Source of the DNA: Acidobacteria bacterium RIFCSPLOWO2_12_FULL_66_21
GTDB lineage: Bacteria; Acidobacteriota; Vicinamibacteria; Vicinamibacterales; 2-12-FULL-66-21
Assembly: GCA_001767455.1 (NCBI GenBank)
Contig: MELC01000083.1
Location: 32,504-96,503, forward strand
Length of the DNA stretch: 64,000 nt
Direction of reading: 5' to 3'
The notes under the pieces were generated by a model. The model searched no databases, had not been told where the DNA came from, and saw nothing but the letters and a program-made list of their open reading frames with translations. The translations under genes and the position numbers were made by a program. Shown here piece by piece: positions 32,281 through 38,680 of the stretch. Within the stretch, counting starts at the first letter, position 1. The number at the start of each line of letters is the position of its first letter.

Positions 32281-33840
32281 TTACTTCAGGAAGTAGTCGA
32301 CGTAGGTATCCGTCGCCACGACGCCGGCTTTCGCAGCCTCCGGCGGCAGCGGTTCGTTCACGTCGGAGATGACGACGCGGTTCCTGGCGTGCTGGTTCAA
32401 CGCCTTCAAGAGCGGCGCCGCCGGCATGTCCCACCCTTTCGGAACGCCGTTCTCGTCCTTCTTGCCCTGCATCTTCGCCGTCGCCTTGTCGAGCGGTATG
32501 AAGGCGACCAGATCGTCGTTCTGCATCAGCTCGAGCCCGCCCTTCTTGAGCGTAGCGTTGTGGCTGCAGTGATGGCCGACCTTGTAGAAGACCGTGCGGG
32601 CGAGCAGATCGTGCGCGGGCATCGGCTTGGATCGGCCCGGCACGTCGAACTCCACCGAGGCCCACGACTGCCAGTTGCCGACCTGGGCGTCGCCGACGAA
32701 GAGCAGCACGTCGCGCGTGTGGACGAACTCGAACGCGAGCACCAGGCTGGTGTTGTTCGTATCGCTGTCCAGATCCAGCGCGAGCTGGCCGAAGGCCGAC
32801 AGCCAGTCGTGGTCGATGCGCCGCCATTCCTGCGCAGGGTCATCGTAGGTCTGCGCGACGAACGCTCGGATCGCGGCGAAGTGCGGGTTCGGCTTGACCG
32901 TGTCCGGGGCGGCCGGATCCCGTAACACGCGCGGAATACGATGTTCGGCCGAGAACGGATAGTACCTGTCGCGATCCGAGCCCGGCAGGGTCGCCACGGC
33001 GGCGCCAAGCGCGTCGACTCCCGCTTCACCTGTCCGGGACAGGTGATAGATCACGTCGTCCGTCTTGTGCGCTTTGGTCACTTCGCTGCTCTTCAGCAGG
33101 ATCGGATCGCGCGGCGGCCCGAGCACGTACACGCGGACCCCCTCGAGACCTTCGACTTCAATCGGTCCGGTCCCCGGCTCGCAATAGCGGAGATCGCCCG
33201 CGGCTTTGCCCCGCAGCTTCAGATATTCGAGGGCCTCGGCAATCGTTCGGGCGCCCGTCGTGTCGTCGTCCTCGGTGAAGGCAAGCAGTGACTCGATGTC
33301 CTGCAACTGCGCGCCGGCCGCGGCAGCCAGCGGACTGGCCAGCGCGGCCCTCAGCATCAGGGCCACGCGCTTGCGGGCTTCCTTGATCTTCTTGATCTCC
33401 GGTTTGGTGAGGTTCTCCGTCCAGCCGAGCCAGACCGACCCGAAGTCGAAGTCACGGCTGAAGACGTCGCGCGCCTGGTTGAAGCCCGACAGGTGGTCCT
33501 TGTGCTCGTGCGTGGCGACCACGACATCGAGACGCGCCTTGCCGGTCCGCGTTCCGCCGCGGATCGTGTCACGCACGTGCTCGACCACACGCGTCATGCT
33601 CTCGCCGGTGCCCACCAGAACTCCGCAATCGATCAGCACGTGAAACGGCTTGCCGTTCTGCGGAAACGTGACCAGGAAACAATCACCAAGCCCTTGGCGG
33701 TACATGCGCACCCGCGCCCGGAACTTCGCCGGACTGCCGGGCGCGACAATCGGCGCGCCGGGGGCCGGATGCCCGGCCGGGGCTTTGGTCCGGGATTTCG
33801 TGCCGGACCGCTTCTTGAGGGGCTTCTTCTTTGTCGGCAT
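32281..33840 (-). CDS. MBL-fold (metallo-beta-lactamase) hydrolase, ComEC-like
   Basis: 519 residues. A Lys/Pro-rich basic N-terminus (1-40) precedes a metallo-beta-lactamase fold: 'YRQGLGDCFLVTFP', 'FHVLIDCGVLVG', the metal motif 'VVATHEHKDHLSGF' (H111, H113, D115, H116), 'LLFVGDAQVGNW' (second-site Asp) and 'VFYKVGHHCSHNATL' (late His). An ~200-residue insertion sits between the first and second metal strands. The 'GDxQ..GHHGS' style resembles the ComEC/Rec2-type MBL group. It lies 15 bp after the gluzincin gene on the same strand, so they are co-expressed. There is no signal peptide; cytoplasmic. Substrate unknown. Confidence 0.87.
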   Translation of the reverse strand: MPTKKKPLKKRSGTKSRTKAPAGHPAPGAPIVAPGSPAKFRARVRMYRQGLGDCFLVTFPQNGKPFHVLIDCGVLVGTGESMTRVVEHVRDTIRGGTRTGKARLDVVVATHEHKDHLSGFNQARDVFSRDFDFGSVWLGWTENLTKPEIKKIKEARKRVALMLRAALASPLAAAAGAQLQDIESLLAFTEDDDTTGARTIAEALEYLKLRGKAAGDLRYCEPGTGPIEVEGLEGVRVYVLGPPRDPILLKSSEVTKAHKTDDVIYHLSRTGEAGVDALGAAVATLPGSDRDRYYPFSAEHRIPRVLRDPAAPDTVKPNPHFAAIRAFVAQTYDDPAQEWRRIDHDWLSAFGQLALDLDSDTNNTSLVLAFEFVHTRDVLLFVGDAQVGNWQSWASVEFDVPGRSKPMPAHDLLARTVFYKVGHHCSHNATLKKGGLELMQNDDLVAFIPLDKATAKMQGKKDENGVPKGWDMPAAPLLKALNQHARNRVVISDVNEPLPPEAAKAGVVATDTYVDYFLK

Positions 33841-33855
33841 GGTTGGCCACCCTGG

Positions 33856-35778
33856 CTATGCGCCGAGCTGATGCAGCGCGGCAAACGGCTCGTCCGCTTC
33901 GCCGAAGTACGTCGCCGCAAGCGAGGCGCCGGCGTCAACCCCTTCCTTGAACGCAATCGTGCGCACGAGCCGCTGGAGGTCGTGGAGCCCTTTTCCGATC
34001 ACGTACGTGATTCGGATTTCATCGAGATCGATGACGAGCGTGCTGCCGCAGCGAAACGACTGCACCCGGCCTTCGTGCTCCATCGTTTCGGACTGGAGCA
34101 GCGTGATGAACACCTGGTTGAGCGCCCGGCCGTTCCCCTGCTGACGCCTGGCCTCCCGGAACGCCTTCACGGTGAATACCGGAAGACCGTCCCGGTGGAC
34201 TTTCACGCCCTTTGGAACGTCGGCGGTCAGCGCCAGGCCGGTGAGGCGTTGGAGCAGCTCGGCTTTTCCGACGTACTCCTGAATCGACTGGTGCAGTGCG
34301 ATGCGAATGTTGCGGGTCTCGTCCCAGATCTCGGACCGCGTCTTCTTGTAGCGGAGCCGGTCTACCTGGTCGCGCAGACGGATGCCCTCGATGAACCTCT
34401 TCAGCATCGCTTCCATCTCACCCGGCGGAAGCACCGGGTCTTCCCCGGGCCTGGCCCAACGGAGGCTGTCCTCGGAAAGGGTCCGCACGTTGCGCGGGTA
34501 GATGCCGCGCCTCCGGAAAGCCTCGATGAAGGCGACCCGGTAGCGATGCTCGTCTTCAGGCATCAGATCCATGTCCGCGGTGATGAGGGCGCGGAGGTAT
34601 TCACCGAACGTGAGATCCACCGGCGGACAGTAATCGAGCGCCCGGATGCACATGTTCAGCACGTGTCCCGCCGCCTTTGATGCTTCCTGCGCCAGCCGGT
34701 TCACGAGGTCCGGGTGCAGCTCGCCCTGCACCTGTCCCGTACCGCCGCTTGACAGCCGCAACAGGTCCCTCGTGCGGTTCTTGTAGATCGACAGAAAGGC
34801 ATCGAACACCGCGGCCACGAAAATCGCGCCTCGCGCGTGCACCTCGAGGGTGTCGTCGAGCTCGAAGGGATCCGGCTCGTGCTTGACCCATTTGCGGCGG
34901 ACCGGGTCGTATCTGCCGATGGCATCGCGCAAGGCGGCGTGCGTGCCACGTGCGTGTCCGAATTGCGTGGCCAGTTGCGCCAGGAGATTCTCGGTTGCCG
35001 CCAGGTCCCCGCGCGTCGTGGCGATCTGGTGCGCGAGCACTTCGGGGAACGTGAAGTGCTGGAAGAGCGCGACGATATCGGCAAAGGCTTCGTGGAATGC
35101 GAGCACATCCGGATTGGTCGCCTCCATGAAGTACTCGTGAAAGCCGTCGAGCAGCGCATGCGTCGTTTCGTGCGCGACGATGTCGTGCGAGAGACAGGTG
35201 AAGACCATGCCGCCGGGAAACTGGCCGGACGCGGGGTCCTCGGTTGCCGGAAAGTAGCCGAACAGCAGACTGCCATGGTTCCGGCTGTAGTAGGCATTCG
35301 CCATGCGCAGCGCGTGCGGGTAGAGGCGGAGCCGCTGGATGAACTGGGTGGCGCGGCCGCCGCCGCGCTCGAAGCGGTCTGCCCAGAATGCCTTGCGCCC
35401 GAGAGACTTCTCGAACCGATCGATCGTCGTCATCGCGACCGCATAGACCATTTGTTGATGGAACTGCGGATTGCCTTCCGACGGCATGAGCCCGTGCTGC
35501 GCGAGCACCGCCGGATGGTCGAGGTCCACCGGCACGTAGAAGCAGTCGCTGGCCGCGTCGAAGTCCACCACTTCCACGTACTCGCCGATCGGCCCGGGTC
35601 TGAGCGGCTCCCAGGGTACGGTGTAGGTGATTTCGCTGACCAGCGCCGTCTCGAGTTTCGTGGCGAGACTCGGGTCGAAGGCGTAACCGCGCAAAGACCG
35701 GTGCGTGGGCACGGGCGGCATCGACGCGAGATGCGGCGGGACGGGATCGTCAGCGGGAGGCGTTTTCATTTTTGCCAT
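33856..35778 (-). CDS. Large cytoplasmic gluzincin metalloprotease-like protein
   Basis: 640 residues without a signal peptide. The zinc motif 'DIVAHETTHALLDGF' (H203, E204, H207) is followed 23 residues later by 'HEAFADIVALF' (E230 as third ligand, D234 as the supporting Asp). This matches thermolysin-type gluzincins. The N-terminal domain ('VEVVDFDAASDCFYVPVDLD') and the helical C-terminal ~350 residues are not recognised. Secreted thermolysins carry a propeptide and this protein does not. Its tight pairing with the MBL-fold gene (15 bp apart) suggests an intracellular two-enzyme module. Function unknown; proteolysis is inferred from the motif. Confidence 0.85.
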   Translation of the reverse strand: MAKMKTPPADDPVPPHLASMPPVPTHRSLRGYAFDPSLATKLETALVSEITYTVPWEPLRPGPIGEYVEVVDFDAASDCFYVPVDLDHPAVLAQHGLMPSEGNPQFHQQMVYAVAMTTIDRFEKSLGRKAFWADRFERGGGRATQFIQRLRLYPHALRMANAYYSRNHGSLLFGYFPATEDPASGQFPGGMVFTCLSHDIVAHETTHALLDGFHEYFMEATNPDVLAFHEAFADIVALFQHFTFPEVLAHQIATTRGDLAATENLLAQLATQFGHARGTHAALRDAIGRYDPVRRKWVKHEPDPFELDDTLEVHARGAIFVAAVFDAFLSIYKNRTRDLLRLSSGGTGQVQGELHPDLVNRLAQEASKAAGHVLNMCIRALDYCPPVDLTFGEYLRALITADMDLMPEDEHRYRVAFIEAFRRRGIYPRNVRTLSEDSLRWARPGEDPVLPPGEMEAMLKRFIEGIRLRDQVDRLRYKKTRSEIWDETRNIRIALHQSIQEYVGKAELLQRLTGLALTADVPKGVKVHRDGLPVFTVKAFREARRQQGNGRALNQVFITLLQSETMEHEGRVQSFRCGSTLVIDLDEIRITYVIGKGLHDLQRLVRTIAFKEGVDAGASLAATYFGEADEPFAALHQLGA

Positions 35779-35829
35779 CTGTCACCCACAAACATCAACG
35801 CCGCCGGCGGCTGAACCGAACAGCCTGTG

Positions 35830-36228
35830 TCAGGCTCGAGACGAGATCGTCAGCATGAAGCCGCTCGGCTCGGTCACCTCGAACGCCCGGCTGCCCCACG
35901 GCGTATCGTGCGCCTCCGCGTCCAGGGTGATGCCGGCTGCCTTGGCGCGCGCCGCAAGGCCATCGATGTCCTGCGCGGTCTCGACGAAGATTCGCATCCC
36001 GACGCCCTTCTTTCGATCGCGCCCCTTCTTCCAATCGTCCTGGCTCAAGCCGATCCGGGCGTCGCCACCCAGTAGCATCACGCCCTTCAATACGCCGTCC
36101 TCTTCCCATCGTTCTTCGACACCAAAGCCCAAACCTTCGAAGAACCTGATGCTCTTCTGAAGATCGTCCACGGTGAGGCTCGGGGTGATGGTCTTGGCCT
36201 GGAGAGCCGTCTGCGGGGATGTCGCCAT
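35830..36228 (-). CDS. VOC-superfamily (glyoxalase/bleomycin-resistance-like) protein
   Basis: 132 residues with paired beta-alpha-beta-beta-beta modules: 'ITPSLTVDDLQKSIRFFEGLGFGVEERWEE' style start (key 'VDDLQKSIRFFEGLG'), 'MLLGGDARIGLSQDDWKKG', 'GMRIFVETAQDIDGLAARAK' and 'DTPWGSRAFEVTEPSGFML'. These are hallmarks of VOC dioxygenase/resistance-type proteins. Metal ligands are only partly recognisable (late Glu in 'AFEVTEPSG'), so activity is uncertain. The ATG at 36228 is supported by GAGGCACC upstream. It is on the same strand as the protease unit, 51 bp upstream of it, and could share its transcript. Confidence 0.9.
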   Translation of the reverse strand: MATSPQTALQAKTITPSLTVDDLQKSIRFFEGLGFGVEERWEEDGVLKGVMLLGGDARIGLSQDDWKKGRDRKKGVGMRIFVETAQDIDGLAARAKAAGITLDAEAHDTPWGSRAFEVTEPSGFMLTISSRA

Positions 36229-36267
36229 AATCGGTGCCTCCTGAGTGTTGAAATCGACTCTCTATCC

Positions 36268-36358
36268 TAAGTGGTCACGGGCATAATTACGGCGGCATTC
36301 GACCGGCGATGCATCGACGGTCTCGGTGCGTCGCCGTAATTATGTCCGGGACCACTAA
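36268..36358. repeat. MITE-like palindromic element 1 (27-bp terminal inverted repeats)
   Basis: Arms at 36268-36294 and 36332-36358 match at 24 of 27 inverted positions; the core is GGGCATAATTACGGCG and its inverse. The element is 91 bp with a G+C-rich 37-bp middle and no coding capacity. It lies upstream of the VOC gene. It could be a non-autonomous transposable element or a REPIN-like structure; a transcript would fold into one long hairpin. Confidence 0.75.
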
Positions 36359-36373
36359 GCGAAGACAGGATCC

Positions 36374-36407
36374 GCAACGGCTCAGGTTCGGCAACGGCTC
36401 AGGTTCG
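36374..36407. repeat. 17-bp tandem duplication
   Basis: GCAACGGCTCAGGTTCG occurs twice in direct succession (36374-36390 and 36391-36407), between the two palindromic elements. Confidence 0.85.
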
Positions 36408-36439
36408 TCACCGGGGGAGCGGACTGCGGCGCGCGGCGG

Positions 36440-36604
36440 CTAGTGTCCCGTCCCAGTGGATCGTGGCATAAGTCCCGGGCGCGGCGCCCGGATCGCAAGG
36501 CGCGACGAGCGAGCATACAGGCCGTATGTGAGCGAGGAGCAACGCCGCGAGGCGGGATGCCCCGCCCGGGAATTGTGTCGCGAACCACTGGGACGGGACA
36601 CTAG
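36440..36604. repeat. MITE-like palindromic element 2 (20-bp perfect terminal repeats)
   Basis: The ends CTAGTGTCCCGTCCCAGTGG (36440-36459) and its exact inverse (36585-36604) are perfect over 20 bases; with mismatches the arms extend to 42 bases (37 matches). The middle contains a nested hairpin (CATAC-AGGCC-GTATG) and 'GCGACGAGCGAGC' / 'GAGCGAGGAGCAACGCCGCG' blocks. The right end supplies the stop codon region of the DUF4159 gene (TAG at 36603-36601). No coding capacity. It looks like a structured, non-autonomous mobile element. Confidence 0.8.
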
Positions 36605-37371
36605 TGCGTCAGGCCGTAGACGAAGTAATTGACCCCGAACTTGAAGGCTTCATTCGTCGGATCCACCGAATAGAAACCCCGCCCCGAGTGTTCCATGTAG
36701 TCGCCGATATCCATGTTGTAGTTGATGACGACCATCAGGCGCTTCGACGGATCGTTCCCTTCGTGAATGCCATAGAACTCCCCCGTGAGCCCCCTCTCGC
36801 CGAGGCGGCCCGGGTAGGGCACGTCGAGCGACTTGATTGAAAAGAAGCTGTTGAAGACCGGATGCGATCGCGCGAGACGCTCGATCCGCGCGCCCGGCAG
36901 CACCTTGTGCATCGCGGCCTCGAATACGCGCCACTCATTCTCGTAGTGGAAATCGTCGATGATGACGAATCCGCCCTTCGCCAAATAGCTCCGCAGGCCG
37001 AGCGCTTCGCTGTCGCTCGGGTACCAGTAGCCCGGCTCCGACAAGTACGCGATCGGGAACTTCAGCAGCTCCGGGTCGTCCATGCGGAAGATGTTGCTGC
37101 CGTCCGGGTGCATGCGCAGCGCCGAGATGTCCTGGAGGATGAGCGTGAGGTTCTGCTCCATGTCCGGATAGTCGAACGACCAGCCGGGATACCGCTCGTA
37201 ATAGAGGCGGACGATGACGATGCGTCCGTCGTACTCCACGCGCTTCGAGTCGCGAGGCAGCGACCCGAATCCGAAGCGGCGGCCGCCGCCGCGCTGGGCG
37301 AGCGCGGGCAGCGCGATGGCCAGGACCACGAGGCACACGATCGCGAGACCGCAAACCGACCGGCGGCTCAT
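36601..37371 (-). CDS. DUF4159 family exported protein
   Basis: 256 residues with a signal peptide (about 1-25, ending ALAQ). The DUF4159 domain follows: 'IVIVRLYYERYPGWSFDYPD', 'SDSEALGLRSYLAKGGFVIIDDFHY', 'EWRVFEAAMHKVLPG', 'LARSHPVFNSFF' and 'MVVINYNMDIGDYMEHSG'. The family has a class-I glutamine-amidotransferase-like or Rossmann-type fold of unknown activity and is often linked to MoxR/VWA gene clusters. None is adjacent here. A -10-like TATAAT lies 37383-37378, just before the ATG at 37371. The C-terminus may have been altered by the MITE-like element that supplies the stop. Confidence 0.9.
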   Translation of the reverse strand: MSRRSVCGLAIVCLVVLAIALPALAQRGGGRRFGFGSLPRDSKRVEYDGRIVIVRLYYERYPGWSFDYPDMEQNLTLILQDISALRMHPDGSNIFRMDDPELLKFPIAYLSEPGYWYPSDSEALGLRSYLAKGGFVIIDDFHYENEWRVFEAAMHKVLPGARIERLARSHPVFNSFFSIKSLDVPYPGRLGERGLTGEFYGIHEGNDPSKRLMVVINYNMDIGDYMEHSGRGFYSVDPTNEAFKFGVNYFVYGLTH

Positions 37372-37573
37372 CGCCCGATTATAGAAGGATTGCCGGCCAG
37401 CAACGGTTACAAACAAGTCAAGTAGAGCGCGGTCTCCAGCACCGGCGATTGCGACTGACACATCGCCCTGGTCGTGTGCGTTCGTTCCGAATCCGCACAC
37501 CAGGAACAAACCAACCACCCGGGTGTCCAATTCGTCTATAGCTTCTGGCAGCCCTCGAAACAGGGAGCGCGTA

Positions 37574-38656
37574 GTGTCCATCGTCCGCCTCCTCTTCTCC
37601 ATCGTCATTTCCGCGAGCGGCATCACGGCGCTGGGCCTGGCGCAGTCGCCCGTGCCCGCCCCCGACGCAGCCACGAAAGCTGAGCAGGTCCTTGCCGAGG
37701 CGCGGCGGGCGCTCGGCGGCGATAAGTTGGCCGGGGTAAAGACGATTGTCGCCTCCGGCCGCACCCGGCGCGTCCGTGGCAACAATCTCGTTCCGATCGA
37801 ATTCGAGATGTTCGTCGAGCTGCCGGACAAGTATGTCCGCATCGATGAATTCCCCGCCGAAGAAACGGACCCGACGTCGTCCGGATTCAACGGCGACGCG
37901 CTCATCCAGATTCCGCAGCCGGCCGCGGGTCCGCTCCCCGGCCGGGGGATGAGCATGCCTCCGGCGGCCGGTGGGCCGCCGCCCAGTCTGCCGGGCGGCC
38001 CCCCCGGGGCAACGCCCCCCGGCGCGCGCGGCACGCCGCCAGCCGGTCCACCGAGCGCTACGCCTGAGGGTGGCCGCGGTCCGGCGCCGGACCCGCGACG
38101 TGCGCGCGTCACGGCGCTCAAGCAGGAGTACGCGCGTTTGTCGCTGGGCCTCTTCGCCGCATCCAGCGCCTATCCACTCTCCTTCGTCTATGCCGCCATC
38201 GGGGAGGCCCCGCAAGGACGGGCCGACGTGCTGAACGTCAAAGGAGAGGGGAACTTCACCGTACGGCTGTTCGTCAACAGTGAAACTCGGCTGCCGATCA
38301 TGGTCACCTGGAACACGCCGCCGACCAGCGTGATCGTCACCGTTCCCGGCCAGCCTCCACCCAAGTCCATCGCCCCGGGTGTCGTCGTCGTCACCGGCCC
38401 GCCCGCCCCGGCGGCCACGGCGCCAAAGGAAGAACGGGATAAGTACACGAAGGAAGTTCTCGCACTGCGCACGAAGGCGCAGGCCACGCCGGTCGAGCAC
38501 CGCCTGTACTTCGCGGATTACCGCGACGTCGACGGCGTGCGCTTTCCGTTCAGGCTTCGCCGCGCCATTGGCACCGAGACAACCGAGGAAACGACATTCG
38601 ACCGATTTCGTATCAATACCAGGATCGATCCAAAGAAGTTTCAGCCGGTCAAGTGA
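37574..38656 (+). CDS. Exported protein paired with an Oar-like receptor
   Basis: 360 residues with an N-terminal signal peptide and a lipoprotein-localisation-like fold: 'AEQVLAEARRALGGDKLAGVKTIVASG', condensed as an ALGG-type helix plus beta strands, and a C-terminal strand set 'HRLYFADYRDVDGVRFPFRL'. Between them lies a Pro/Gly-rich loop of about 50 residues (about 135-190). Similar outer-membrane-lipoprotein-sorting-like proteins accompany TonB-dependent receptors in Acidobacteria. The GTG at 37574 is chosen because AGGGAG lies eight bases before it. The frame is open upstream. It ends 24 bp before the receptor gene, so they form an operon. Exact role unknown. Confidence 0.8.
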   Translation: MSIVRLLFSIVISASGITALGLAQSPVPAPDAATKAEQVLAEARRALGGDKLAGVKTIVASGRTRRVRGNNLVPIEFEMFVELPDKYVRIDEFPAEETDPTSSGFNGDALIQIPQPAAGPLPGRGMSMPPAAGGPPPSLPGGPPGATPPGARGTPPAGPPSATPEGGRGPAPDPRRARVTALKQEYARLSLGLFAASSAYPLSFVYAAIGEAPQGRADVLNVKGEGNFTVRLFVNSETRLPIMVTWNTPPTSVIVTVPGQPPPKSIAPGVVVVTGPPAPAATAPKEERDKYTKEVLALRTKAQATPVEHRLYFADYRDVDGVRFPFRLRRAIGTETTEETTFDRFRINTRIDPKKFQPVK

Positions 38657-38680
38657 CGGTTGCGTTGGAGAGAAAAAACG

